Origin: Sporosarcina globispora
GTDB lineage: Bacteria > Bacillota > Bacilli > Bacillales > Cytobacillaceae
DNA: 64,000 bases
NCBI RefSeq assembly: GCF_001274725.1
Contig: NZ_LGUF01000007.1
Coordinates: 3,971,039 to 4,035,038 of the forward strand
Direction of reading: 5' to 3'
Shown here: in pieces, positions 1-7,600 of the stretch
Position numbering within the stretch: position 1 is the stretch's first letter
How the letters are laid out: every line of letters begins with the position of its first letter
Notes under the pieces: model-generated
What the model was told of the DNA's origin: nothing
Seen by the model: the letters and a program-made list of their open reading frames with translations, nothing else
The model's database searches: none
Position numbers and translations under genes: made by a program

Positions 1-308
1 AGGTTTGTTGAGAAAAGGAAATGGAAATTTAAACAAGGCTAGGACCATATATTAATTGAAATGGTAATTGTGAACGGAACAGAAAACATAACAGAAGAAG
101 TAAAGGAAATAGAAAAGAAACCAATTACACCAATGGACAATATATTTTGATAATGGTTGACTATTACCCGTTCGGATTGGCAGGCTTTTCAATAAGGATG
201 TTGATAATGAATTTCATCGAGCATTATTCTTGGGTAATTACTAATAGTAGCTTTACAAAATCCGCTAAAGTTTAGCCAAGCAAAACTAATACTTATAGAT
301 AAAGAAAA
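1..308. other. left-edge region without an intact gene
   Basis: No complete gene is visible. On the plus strand an open frame ends at 150 with ...KKPITPMDNIF, but an in-frame TAG lies at 40-42. This could be the 3' tail of a gene cut by the window or a broken gene, and I cannot assign it to a family. From 151 to 308 I see nothing. Confidence 0.25.
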
Positions 309-347
309 GTGCCTGAACCCATGTTTTTACGTAACTGGGGAAGGCAC
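309..347 (-). repeat. GTGCCTG-type palindrome, copy 1 (terminator-like)
   Basis: GTGCCT (309-314) pairs with AGGCAC (342-347) around an inner ACCC/GGGG stem. It lies directly behind the YdeI-like gene, and on the minus strand it is followed by TTTTC, so it probably also terminates that gene. It belongs to the hairpin family also seen at 3591, 33926, 53505 and 56201. Confidence 0.6.
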
Positions 348-352
348 CTTAC

Positions 353-1003
353 TTATTTCTTCTTTTGCCGAAACAAATCAACCGATTTATACCCTTGCGA
401 TAAGATTTCCACCATCTGCTCCTCGCGTTTCTCACGGGTTTTCTGCTGCTTAACAGAGAAGATGTAACGAGCCCAATCCCTTTGATAACCTGGTGTTAGT
501 TCCTGGTAAAATCTCAATACATCTGGATAATCTGCTAATCGTTTTTCAACATCTTTTACATTATCTTCGTAATCAGCTACGCATTGACTTGGAGCGGATG
601 ATTTTTTTTCTTTCTTTTTTTCACGCTTTAATCCTACAACAGTAAACACATCATCCATGCTCACCATCCGTGAAAATTTCACATCGCTATTACCCACATA
701 TCCATCTTCGCCTACTTTCATGGCTGGGAAAATATCATCTCTGTGAACGAACGTTTCATACCGCTTGTTCCCTTTTTTCGGATAGGCGAAAAATAAATAT
801 CCTTTTTCGAGCAGCTGATCCTCTTTGATAACTCTTTGAGTATGATCCACCATTTCATCAACTGTGTATGCAAAAATGAAAATAGAATCATGCTCACCTG
901 ATAATTCCGTCTGAAATCCATTAAAGATATCATAATCATTTGGCTGATTTAGCACAGCCATATTGTTATATTTACTCAGCTTTAATTTATCGATGATTGT
1001 CAT
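353..1003 (-). CDS. YdeI/OmpD-associated (OmdA) family protein
   Basis: A 216-residue cytoplasmic protein. The C-terminal third (about 150-216) carries the OmdA-type pattern: a YPDVLRFYQELTPGYQRDWA helix, then ARYIFSVKQQKTREKREEQ and a terminal Lys-rich tail. The N-terminal part (1-125) is an alpha/beta region I do not recognise. A KKEKKSSAPS linker separates the two. The start is supported by AAGGAGT about 6 nt upstream of ATG. Family members are linked only loosely to cationic-peptide or bacteriocin tolerance, so the cellular role here is unknown. The gene stands alone, with the copy-1 palindrome as its terminator. Confidence 0.6.
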   Translation of the reverse strand: MTIIDKLKLSKYNNMAVLNQPNDYDIFNGFQTELSGEHDSIFIFAYTVDEMVDHTQRVIKEDQLLEKGYLFFAYPKKGNKRYETFVHRDDIFPAMKVGEDGYVGNSDVKFSRMVSMDDVFTVVGLKREKKKEKKSSAPSQCVADYEDNVKDVEKRLADYPDVLRFYQELTPGYQRDWARYIFSVKQQKTREKREEQMVEILSQGYKSVDLFRQKKK

Positions 1004-1119
1004 ACCATACTCCTTATTTTACATTGGGTCTTTTGAATGAACTCTATATCTCAAAACAGTCTTTAATTTTGCTGGTTCTACTTTTCTAAAATCAGATATA
1101 TAAATTTCTCTATATCCCA

Positions 1120-1572
1120 TCACCTCTCTAAATAGCTTTTCAAGGCATCCAAATCTTTCTCACAGGCTTTCTTAAAGGCACCAGCCATCATCTTTCCAAA
1201 GAATTTAGCCAAGCCGGTAAGTCCCCTAATCTCACCATCTAAAGTAACTTCTGTAGCATCACCCGCAGAAGCGATTATGTATGTAAATACAAATTCTCCT
1301 TTACCCGTTGTACCCTTCGTTCCATCACAGCGAAGCACAATTTTATTGGGCTCATCGAGTTCGGCAACTTCAAAATGTTCAGTGGCCTCTTTTCCAAACA
1401 TTTTTCTTGTTTCCTTCCACTGACTTCCCACTTTCAATGGTCCAGAATCCATTCGCTCAATTCCTACTAAACCTTTCATCCAGTGATTAGCAGAATCCAG
1501 ATCAATCAAACCTTCGTATGCCTTTTGCTTATTTACCCCGATAGATCTTTTCACTTCAAAACGGATACTCAT
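1120..1572 (-). CDS. SRPBCC (START/polyketide-cyclase-like) family protein
   Basis: A 150-residue single-domain protein with the SRPBCC pattern: an opening strand MSIRFEVKRSIGVNKQKAYE, a helix before DLDSANHWMKGLVGIERM, central beta strands (GSQWKETRKMFGKEATEHFE), and a long C-terminal helix LAKFFGKMMAGAFKKACEKD. These helix-grip folds bind hydrophobic ligands, and the ligand here cannot be told. ATG follows AAGGAGG with 8 nt spacing. It has no signal peptide and is monocistronic. Confidence 0.7.
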   Translation of the reverse strand: MSIRFEVKRSIGVNKQKAYEGLIDLDSANHWMKGLVGIERMDSGPLKVGSQWKETRKMFGKEATEHFEVAELDEPNKIVLRCDGTKGTTGKGEFVFTYIIASAGDATEVTLDGEIRGLTGLAKFFGKMMAGAFKKACEKDLDALKSYLER

Positions 1573-1748
1573 GCTAACAGCCTCCTTTTTCTAAAAATAT
1601 AGCATATAACTATGAATGGTTCACTCAGACATTTTCATTTCATTCTAAAACGGATCATGTTTACCTTTATATAATTGTCATTGATTTGTATTTATCATAT
1701 ACTTCTATTAATCAAAAATTAAATTCCTAATATGAAAGGATGATCACA

Positions 1749-2138
1749 TTGGGTACTGAACAGCCGTTTACTTCGAACAAAGAGAAAGCCATTTCTTTTC
1801 TGCAGCTCGCAGCATCAGGCCAAGTCTGTGAAGCCTACCAGCGCTACATCAGTCCGGATTTTTCCCACCATAATCCCTATTTCAAAGGCGATGCCAATTC
1901 ACTCATGCTCGCGATGGAAGAGAATGCAGGGCAAAACCCTAACAAAATACTTGAAGTCAAGCTCGCGATACAAGAGAAAGAAACCGTTGCCGTACATTCC
2001 CATGTTAAGCAAAATCCCGAGGATCTCGGAGGAGCAGTTGTACATATCTTTCGGTTTCAAGACGGCCAGATTGTTGAACTTTGGGATGTAGGGCAGCCTA
2101 TACCAGAGGACTCTCCTAATGAGAATGGGATGTTTTAA
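1749..2138 (+). CDS. SnoaL/NTF2-like family protein
   Basis: A small alpha+beta barrel protein of about 129 residues. The early helix KEKAISFLQLAASGQVCEAY, the YISPDFSHHNPYFKG loop and the strand VHIFRFQDGQIVELWDVGQP are typical of SnoaL-like/ester-cyclase-type NTF2 proteins. Many Bacillus members have unknown substrates. I chose TTG at 1749 because AAAGGATG sits 5-6 nt before it. The ATG at 1740 overlaps that ribosome binding site and is unlikely to be used. It is divergent from the SRPBCC gene and has its own AT-rich promoter region. Confidence 0.65.
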   Translation: MGTEQPFTSNKEKAISFLQLAASGQVCEAYQRYISPDFSHHNPYFKGDANSLMLAMEENAGQNPNKILEVKLAIQEKETVAVHSHVKQNPEDLGGAVVHIFRFQDGQIVELWDVGQPIPEDSPNENGMF

Positions 2139-2231
2139 CGCAGATCCCCGTGCCAGTCCACTTGGCGGGTGTATTAAAATAAGGTGAAGTTTTTACGTAT
2201 TATCACTTTTATGCGTTTTTGCTTTAATTGG

Positions 2232-2260
2232 TTGCAATAACATTCTGAATTGTATAAAAT
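2232..2260 (+). promoter_or_regulatory. predicted SigA promoter in front of guaC
   Basis: TTGCAA (2232-2237), 17 nt, TAAAAT (2255-2260). Transcription would start near 2267, exactly at the base of the hairpin that precedes the terminator at 2304-2333, about 210 nt ahead of guaC. Confidence 0.45.
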
Positions 2261-2266
2261 TAAATT

Positions 2267-2333
2267 GGTCGAACTCTCACAATTCGACCCCCTATTATCC
2301 ATTGAGCTTAGGAATTTTCTAAGCTCTTTTTTA
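2267..2333 (+). terminator. hairpin plus intrinsic terminator in the guaC leader
   Basis: The first stem GGTCGAA (2267-2273) pairs with TTCGACC (2283-2289). The second stem GAGCTTAG (2304-2311) pairs with CTAAGCTC (2319-2326) and is followed by TTTTTT. It may end the transcript of the SnoaL-like gene. Because it follows the predicted promoter, it could instead attenuate guaC or end a roughly 70-nt RNA. Confidence 0.6.
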
Positions 2334-2478
2334 TTTGCTGACAAACTCCGATTGTAAGCACTCTTCTGTTGTGCATGATGCTTCCATACTTTTTGTATAA
2401 GAATGATTGAAATTGAAAAACCTATCCTTGCAATGGGCGTATTACTTATTCAGCTTCGTTTTTATTAGGAGGATTACG

Positions 2479-3462
2479 ATGGAAAATGTATTCGATTATG
2501 AAGATATTCAGTTAATCCCGGCAAAAAGTATCGTCAATAGCCGTTCTGAATGTGATACTACGGTTACCCTAGGGGGACGTGCGTTTAAACTGCCTGTGGT
2601 GCCAGCAAATATGCAGACAATTATAGATGAGAAAATTGCCATATACTTAGCGGAAAATGGGTATTTCTATATCATGCATCGATTCGAGCCGGAGAAGCGG
2701 ATTTCGTTCATAAAAGATATGAAGGCACGCGGATTATACTCTTCGATCAGTGTTGGAGTGAAAGAAGCCGAGTATGGGTTTATACAGCAAATAGCAGATG
2801 AAAAGGTGTCACCCGAATATATTACCATCGATATCGCCCATGGCCATTCCAATGCTGTCATCCAAATGATTCAGCACATTAAGAAATACCTGCCTCAAAG
2901 CTTTGTGATTGCTGGTAATGTCGGAACCCCAGAAGCAGTCAGAGAATTAGAGAATGCTGGTGCTGACGCAACAAAAGTTGGCATTGGACCTGGTAAGGTA
3001 TGCATCACAAAGATAAAGACTGGATTTGGAACGGGAGGCTGGCAATTAGCTGCACTTCGCTGGTGTGCAAAGGCAGCGAGCAAACCGATTATTGCTGATG
3101 GAGGCCTCCGCACCCATGGTGATATTGCAAAGTCGATTCGATTTGGTGCAACCATAGTGATGATTGGTTCCTTATTTGCAGGACATGAGGAGTCACCTGG
3201 GAAAACCATCGAGAATGAGAAAGACGGAAAGCTCTATAAAGAATACTTTGGCTCAGCCTCTGAATTTCAAAAAGGCGAAAAGAAAAATGTTGAAGGGAAG
3301 AGAATTTTAGTAGAGCACAAGGGTTCATTAGCAGATACGCTGAAAGAAATGGAACAGGATCTTCAGTCCTCCATTTCATATGCAGGCGGTAATAAACTGG
3401 ACGCCATTCGACATGTCGATTACGTTATTGTTAAGAATTCCATTTTTAATGGCGACAAGTAA
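2479..3462 (+). CDS. guaC: GMP reductase
   Basis: A 327-residue (beta/alpha)8 enzyme that converts GMP to IMP with NADPH, part of purine salvage in the cytoplasm. Family marks are the N-terminal [20 protein letters not shown], the glycine-rich AGNVGTPEA turn, the catalytic-Cys loop GPGKVCITK and the phosphate-binding [15 protein letters not shown]. No CBS insert is present, which separates it from GuaB. Length matches the Bacillus GuaC family. The frame is open upstream to 2407, but the start is ATG 2479, behind AGGAGG with 6 nt spacing. A promoter and a terminator lie in its leader (see those entries). Confidence 0.92.
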   Translation: MENVFDYEDIQLIPAKSIVNSRSECDTTVTLGGRAFKLPVVPANMQTIIDEKIAIYLAENGYFYIMHRFEPEKRISFIKDMKARGLYSSISVGVKEAEYGFIQQIADEKVSPEYITIDIAHGHSNAVIQMIQHIKKYLPQSFVIAGNVGTPEAVRELENAGADATKVGIGPGKVCITKIKTGFGTGGWQLAALRWCAKAASKPIIADGGLRTHGDIAKSIRFGATIVMIGSLFAGHEESPGKTIENEKDGKLYKEYFGSASEFQKGEKKNVEGKRILVEHKGSLADTLKEMEQDLQSSISYAGGNKLDAIRHVDYVIVKNSIFNGDK

Positions 3463-3590
3463 TATAAAACCAATTTCAACGTCAGGTGATCAATAAAAAT
3501 TAGACTTGACTAGTGTAAAAATTTCATTAACATTCTATTTCCAGTCATCATTTAAACCATATCAAAAACGAAAATCTATCCTATTTAGAA

Positions 3591-3637
3591 AACCACAGAA
3601 GGCACCTGCCCTTTCCCGTCAGGCACCTTCTGTGGTT
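3591..3637. repeat. GTGCCTG-type palindrome, copy 2
   Basis: A 12-bp perfect stem AACCACAGAAGG (3591-3602) / CCTTCTGTGGTT (3626-3637). The minus strand reads GGTGCCTGACGGG inside the stem. It lies between convergent guaC and the small gene at 3722 and could terminate either. Confidence 0.55.
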
Positions 3638-3721
3638 TATCCATTACATTTTTTAAATTGGACAGCCACGTATGCAAAACTCTCCAATTTAAAAAGCAGC
3701 TATTTTATGTACACTTTGAGG

Positions 3722-3898
3722 TTAAGAACCTATACATTGTTCTACTGCATTTTCCCAGCTCGGAAAATAATACAATGCATTTTTCATTAGCTCTGGATTT
3801 GATTTCTTTACTTGCTTCTTTCGGGGCGGCTGTCCTTCTTTTTCCATAAGTTCAGAGATGCCTGTTAATACTTCTTCCACACTCATACTTGTTTCCAC
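3722..3898 (-). CDS. small conserved-looking protein of unknown function
   Basis: A 58-residue hydrophilic protein: a charged helix (SVEEVLTGISELMEKEGQ), a basic linker PPRKKQVKKS, then NPELMKNALYYFPSWENAVE. That last pattern resembles short DNA-binding-like repeats, but I cannot name the family. The frame opens at 3922, yet AAAGGAGG lies inside that longer reading. GTG 3898, 6 nt after the ribosome binding site, is the likely start. It is flanked by a palindrome repeat, with no operon partner. Confidence 0.5.
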   Translation of the reverse strand: METSMSVEEVLTGISELMEKEGQPPRKKQVKKSNPELMKNALYYFPSWENAVEQCIGS

Positions 3899-4046
3899 TT
3901 CATTCCTCCTTTCTGAATTCACCTATATAATTTCCAGATGACGAAAAATTATTCAGCTTTCCTTCAAAATTATCATTATTCTTCAGTATTTAGCTGGTAT
4001 TCTATCTGGTAAAAAATCGCTCCTAAATATGGGATAAAGCTCCAAA

Positions 4047-4496
4047 TTAAAAGATTAGTTTCATCCCTTCATGACTCGCTATAAACCCCATCTTATTATA
4101 GAAACGATGTGCATCATCACGCTGCTTGTCAGTTGTCAATTGAACAAGGCCACACTCCTCAGACTTTGCTATTGAAATCGCTTCATTAAACAAGGCTTCC
4201 CCTACCCCTTTACCACGGCAGCGCTGATCGACCCGGACCCCTTCAATTTGTGCGCGCTTCATCCCTTGTCGTGCTAAACCAGGAATGATTGTTAACTGGA
4301 GGCAGCCAATAACCATCTGACCGTCTATCGCCAAAATAATCTGATTTCCCGCCTGTGCTTCTATTCCCTTAAATGCTTTATAATAACAATCCGGCAGAGA
4401 TTCTTCATACCTCTCACGCTTTGCTCCTAATTCATCATCGGCAAGCAAGCGGACAATAGCAGGTAAATCTTCTTCATTAGCTTTTCGAAAATGCAT
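4047..4496 (-). CDS. GNAT family N-acetyltransferase
   Basis: A 149-residue GNAT domain. The N-terminal HFRKANEEDLPAIVRLLADD motif, the central beta strands with QMVIGCLQLTIIPGL, the acetyl-CoA loop VDQRCRGKGVGEALFNEA (Q/RxxGxG/A type) and the C-terminal HRFYNKMGFIASHEG motif are all present. The substrate is unknown. A GTG at 4508 overlaps the GGAGTG ribosome binding site, so ATG 4496 is preferred. It is monocistronic and divergent from the DUF2089 operon. Confidence 0.8.
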   Translation of the reverse strand: MHFRKANEEDLPAIVRLLADDELGAKRERYEESLPDCYYKAFKGIEAQAGNQIILAIDGQMVIGCLQLTIIPGLARQGMKRAQIEGVRVDQRCRGKGVGEALFNEAISIAKSEECGLVQLTTDKQRDDAHRFYNKMGFIASHEGMKLIF

Positions 4497-4739
4497 TGTA
4501 AAAATCACTCCTTCAGCACGGAAATATTTAAGTACATCACTGATTACTTTCTATAAATATTTTATTTTCCCTTTTATTAGGCTCATTTCATGAAGGCCCT
4601 GCAGCTTCATTCAAAAATCAATAATATTAAACATTTAATTAAAATTATTGATTTTATTATTAAAAAAATTAAATTTTATTATTCTTATTTTCAACTTATT
4701 GTTATATAATCAAATCAAGTAAAAGAAAGGAATTTCATA

Positions 4740-5105
4740 ATGGCGTATAAAGTAATCACAAATTGTCCTGTCTGCAGTAAAACATTGAAAATTACGAAGT
4801 TGCAGTGCACTCATTGTCACACTACGATTGAAAATGAGTTTGAATTATCTAAGCTGGCTTCATTATCAAAGGATCAGCTTCATTTTGTGGAAGTATTTTT
4901 AACATGCAGAGGGAATATCAAAGAAGTTGAAAAGGAACTGGGGATTTCGTATCCAACGGTTCGAGGCAAGCTAACAGACATCATTTCATCTCTCGGATAT
5001 GTACAGAAGAAGAAAAATGAAGTAGATGAGAAAAAAGTTGTCACTATGTTGGAAAATGGAGAGATCACACCAGAAGAAGCTATTAAGCTCTTAAAAGAGG
5101 AATAG
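4740..5105 (+). CDS. DUF2089 domain protein (zinc-ribbon plus HTH)
   Basis: 121 residues. The N-terminus has two CxxC pairs (CPVCSKTLKITKLQCTHC), suggesting a zinc ribbon. Next comes a sigma-factor-like HTH segment (LSKDQLHFVEVFLTCRGNIK then EKELGISYPTVRGKL) and a short C-terminal helix with PEEAIKLLKEE, the SHOCT-like tail also found in YvlB proteins. It is probably a DNA-binding regulator of its own operon; this is inference from the domains. ATG follows AAAGGAAT, and a TATAAT box lies at 4705-4710. The next gene starts 13 nt downstream, so the three genes form one operon. Confidence 0.75.
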   Translation: MAYKVITNCPVCSKTLKITKLQCTHCHTTIENEFELSKLASLSKDQLHFVEVFLTCRGNIKEVEKELGISYPTVRGKLTDIISSLGYVQKKKNEVDEKKVVTMLENGEITPEEAIKLLKEE

Positions 5106-5118
5106 GGAGGAATTTATC

Positions 5119-5508
5119 TTGAAAGAGGAAATTACAAGAGTGTTTACAATGGTTCAAGAAGGGAAAATTGATGCCGATAAGGGATCAGAACTGATCCAAA
5201 TATTAAAAGAGAAAGAAGAAACAGGTAATAAGCTATTAGAAAAAACAACTAAGTATTTAGATAAAACATTAAAAATTCGTGTTGTATCAGCTGAAAATGA
5301 TAATGTCACGGTCAATTTGCCTATAAAACTTGTCAAGGCAGTATTAATGGCTGGGCACAGCATCGCAGCGAGTATTCCTCAATCGGAAAAATACGTTAAA
5401 GATATAGACATAAACCTTATTATTGAAGCAATCGAAAACGAATTAGATGGCCAAATTGTTGATATTAAATCGGCAAACGGGGATACCGTTTGGGTCATCA
5501 TTGAATAG
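5119..5508 (+). CDS. SHOCT-like/YvlB-N-terminal-type protein
   Basis: 129 residues. The first 45 form a SHOCT-like helical hairpin (EEITRVFTMVQEGKIDADKG, then ELIQILKEKE). The rest (about 50-129) is a beta-rich module: KIRVVSAENDNVTVNLPIKL, a hydrophobic helix VKAVLMAGHSIAA, and IVDIKSANGDTVWVIIE at the end. TTG start at 5119 behind GGGAGG. Proteins of this kind occur with DUF2089 and DUF4097 proteins in Bacillus envelope-stress operons, and I infer a similar role here. The C-terminal module is repeated as the next gene. Confidence 0.6.
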   Translation: MKEEITRVFTMVQEGKIDADKGSELIQILKEKEETGNKLLEKTTKYLDKTLKIRVVSAENDNVTVNLPIKLVKAVLMAGHSIAASIPQSEKYVKDIDINLIIEAIENELDGQIVDIKSANGDTVWVIIE

Positions 5509-5518
5509 TGATTTGCTT

Positions 5519-5800
5519 ATGATGCATGTAAAAGTGAAAGCAAAAGACGTTCGGTTTACCATCCCCATTCCATATGCTATTTTAAACATTGTTATTTCAA
5601 TTTTGTCTTCAAAGTTTATTCATCAAAATACAACCAAGTGGACAAAAGCGCACTTCGAAAGAATACAACTGGACTTTACCTTTCCACAAATAGATAAAGA
5701 ATCACTAAAGCCTATCGTCAATGAACTGAAAAATCATAAGGGGATCGTGCTTGTAGATGTTAAAGCTAAGGACGGTACTGAGGTTAAGATTAGACTATAA
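5519..5800 (+). CDS. stand-alone copy of the beta module of the preceding gene
   Basis: About 93 residues: MHVKVKAKDVRFTIPIPYAI, a hydrophobic helix LNIVISILSSKF, then HKGIVLVDVKAKDGTEVKIRL at the end. The order strand - hydrophobic helix - terminal [VI]D[VI]Kx(A/S)xxGxxVxI matches residues 50-129 of the upstream protein, so it looks like a duplicated module lacking the SHOCT part. The stop codon of the upstream gene (5506-5508) lies 10 nt before ATG 5519 (ATG 5522 is also possible). No clear ribosome binding site is seen, which suggests translational coupling. Confidence 0.5.
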   Translation: MMHVKVKAKDVRFTIPIPYAILNIVISILSSKFIHQNTTKWTKAHFERIQLDFTFPQIDKESLKPIVNELKNHKGIVLVDVKAKDGTEVKIRL

Positions 5801-6035
5801 TCTATTTTAGAACATTTTTCAATTCTTGATTCTCGCGTTTTGGATTGTTTGGGCTGAGAAAAATGAAGAATGTATGCTCTTTGCCGTCCCGGGGTCAAGC
5901 CTTCAAAAGCAGTTTTCAAGGCAGGGGATTTCATTGAATTTATTTTGTAATTCTTCAGGAATTATGTATTCTGCATGTTTATTACTTCAAATTCCTCCGT
6001 TTTACTTTACTCAATCCTTCTCATTGAAACTGGAC

Positions 6036-6067
6036 AAAAAACAGACGACCCACTGGTCATCTGTTTT
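6036..6067 (-). terminator. intrinsic terminator of the sipW-tasA-like operon
   Basis: Stem 6038-6050 (AAAACAGACGACC) with 6055-6067 (GGTCATCTGTTTT). The single mismatch becomes a G-U pair in the minus-strand RNA. A T-run follows in that direction. Confidence 0.7.
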
Positions 6068-6077
6068 GATCATTACA

Positions 6078-6839
6078 TTACTCGTATAAAGCACCATCGT
6101 CTTTTTGTTTAGCTTTAACAGATAGATTGGCAGAGTATTTTACACCTTGATAATCATTCGTTGCTGACTCATCAAGCTTTACGCCAAATGAAATATCAAT
6201 GTATTCATCTGCTTCTAAATTCCAGAATTTGTTGTCTTCCCCTGATTCTGCACCATCACCCAAAAGAATTTCTTTTTCGCCAACAGCTGCAGCGGACTTT
6301 TCTGGTAGGAAGCCAGCAATGATTTCGACTCCTTCTGCAATTTCAACAGACTCGCCCGAAGCTAATGAACGAGTTACTGCATTCGTGGATACTGCATTCG
6401 TAGTTACTTTATTCGCAGTTACTTCATTCGTAGTTCCTTCGAATAATTCTTCTAGTTTAATTTGTGATTCTTTTAATACTTCTTCTGTTGGTTTCACTTT
6501 GTATTTAAGTGCAACAAAACCCACTTTGTACGTATCTAATGAAAGAGGTTTATCTAATGATTGGTGTAATTTTGCTTGTAAGAATGTATCGACCGTCCCT
6601 GTGTTATCGATAGTTAGAAAATCTCCAAATACTAGTTGTGATGGTGCAAAATTTTCAACTGCAACAATGCTCTGCTTAATATCTTTACCATTATTAAGCT
6701 GCACAAATGCATTTGTAATTTCACCTTTAGCCGTTGTTTCGGAAGTAAACCAAGAATACGTTCCATAGCTTGCTGCAACTGCAATTGCACCTGCAAGGGT
6801 TGTACCTAATAACGCTTTCTTTGCTTTTGCGACTTTCAT
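6078..6839 (-). CDS. TasA/CalY-type biofilm matrix fibre protein
   Basis: 253 residues. Signal peptide about 1-28 (KAKKALLGTTLAGAIAVAAS) followed by YGTYSWFTSETT, the usual start of TasA/CalY (camelysin-like) proteins processed by SipW. The mature part shows GEITNAFVQLNNG, the LVFGDFLTIDNTGTVDTFLQ strand pair and a C-terminal YSANLSVKAKQKD strand. Residues about 136-156 hold a short Asn-rich repeat (TNEVTANKVTTNAV...), unusual for the family. It is the second gene of a two-gene operon with SipW, as in tapA-sipW-tasA, but no tapA is present. ATG follows a GGGGGG ribosome binding site. Known relatives polymerise into extracellular amyloid-like fibres. Confidence 0.82.
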   Translation of the reverse strand: MKVAKAKKALLGTTLAGAIAVAASYGTYSWFTSETTAKGEITNAFVQLNNGKDIKQSIVAVENFAPSQLVFGDFLTIDNTGTVDTFLQAKLHQSLDKPLSLDTYKVGFVALKYKVKPTEEVLKESQIKLEELFEGTTNEVTANKVTTNAVSTNAVTRSLASGESVEIAEGVEIIAGFLPEKSAAAVGEKEILLGDGAESGEDNKFWNLEADEYIDISFGVKLDESATNDYQGVKYSANLSVKAKQKDDGALYE

Positions 6840-6869
6840 AAAATAATTCCCCCCACATAAAATAGTTTT

Positions 6870-7427
6870 TTATTTAGATACAATTTCTTCATTCGTATGC
6901 TGTTTTTCTTTTCGGGCTAGACGTTCAAAAACCGTTAGACAGATGTAGCCTGTGAGAGGAATGGTGATTAACAGCAAAAACCCGATCGGACCGCTTGCAA
7001 AATCTGATACATATCCGAGTTTAGGTATTGCAGCTACTTGTTTTCCAACGAAATGATGCTTCGTGACCAGCATAGAATCCTCAACATTGTTGTTGTCACC
7101 TTTTGTTACCAAACCAGCTTGTCCATTTTGTTCTTTAACATCTATTACTCTATGTGTAATGAATTTTGTATCTGATTCTTTAAAGGTTATAACATCATTC
7201 ACTCTTATATCTTCGAATTCTACTTTTTTAATAAATACAAGATCTCCTGATTGAAGATGCGGCTGCATACTATTAGAGAGAACCGTTAATGGTGTGTATC
7301 CAAAAAAACGCGGTAAGCTGCCGGAATTTTTACTAGATTGATACACCGTAACACCGATATAGACAATTAATAGAAAAAAAATAAGTAAAATAGCATTTGA
7401 AAGCCATTTTGTTGTTTTTCTTTTCAT
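6870..7427 (-). CDS. sipW: SipW-type (ER-type) signal peptidase I
   Basis: A 185-residue membrane protease. TM1 about 9-31 (LSNAILLIFFLLIVYIGVTV), the catalytic serine box TVLSNSMQPHLQSGDLVF, and the FITHRVIDV box, where His replaces the Lys of ordinary bacterial signal peptidases. That marks the SipW/ER class. A second TM lies near the C-terminus (PIGFLLLITIPLTGYICLTV). Known SipW enzymes process TasA and TapA, and here the TasA-like gene follows 30 nt downstream. The frame is open to 7523, but ATG 7427 with TAGGAGC 6 nt upstream is the clear start. Confidence 0.9.
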   Translation of the reverse strand: MKRKTTKWLSNAILLIFFLLIVYIGVTVYQSSKNSGSLPRFFGYTPLTVLSNSMQPHLQSGDLVFIKKVEFEDIRVNDVITFKESDTKFITHRVIDVKEQNGQAGLVTKGDNNNVEDSMLVTKHHFVGKQVAAIPKLGYVSDFASGPIGFLLLITIPLTGYICLTVFERLARKEKQHTNEEIVSK

Positions 7428-7504
7428 AATTTTGCTCCTAACATCGTTATTTTTGTGTTGTTTTTTTATTGTTATTGATGTCGGAAAATTAATATAATTG
7501 CGAA

Positions 7505-7547
7505 AAATTCCCACCACTTTCAAGAAAGAAATAGTTCTTGAAAGTGG
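7505..7547 (-). terminator. intrinsic terminator of the S8 protease gene
   Basis: A 13-bp perfect stem CCACTTTCAAGAA (7514-7526) / TTCTTGAAAGTGG (7535-7547) with an 8-nt loop, followed on the minus strand by TGGGAATTTTT. It separates the protease transcript from sipW-tasA, although sipW could receive readthrough. Confidence 0.75.
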
Positions 7548-7600
7548 CAGGGGAATTAATTAGTTTACAATTCGATGATTGAAATACATATGCATTCTAT

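Noticed and set aside
3506..3849. Two plus-strand open frames after guaC (94 and 63 codons)
   Set aside because: They run through a palindrome repeat and the antisense of the small minus-strand gene, have no ribosome binding site and no family pattern.
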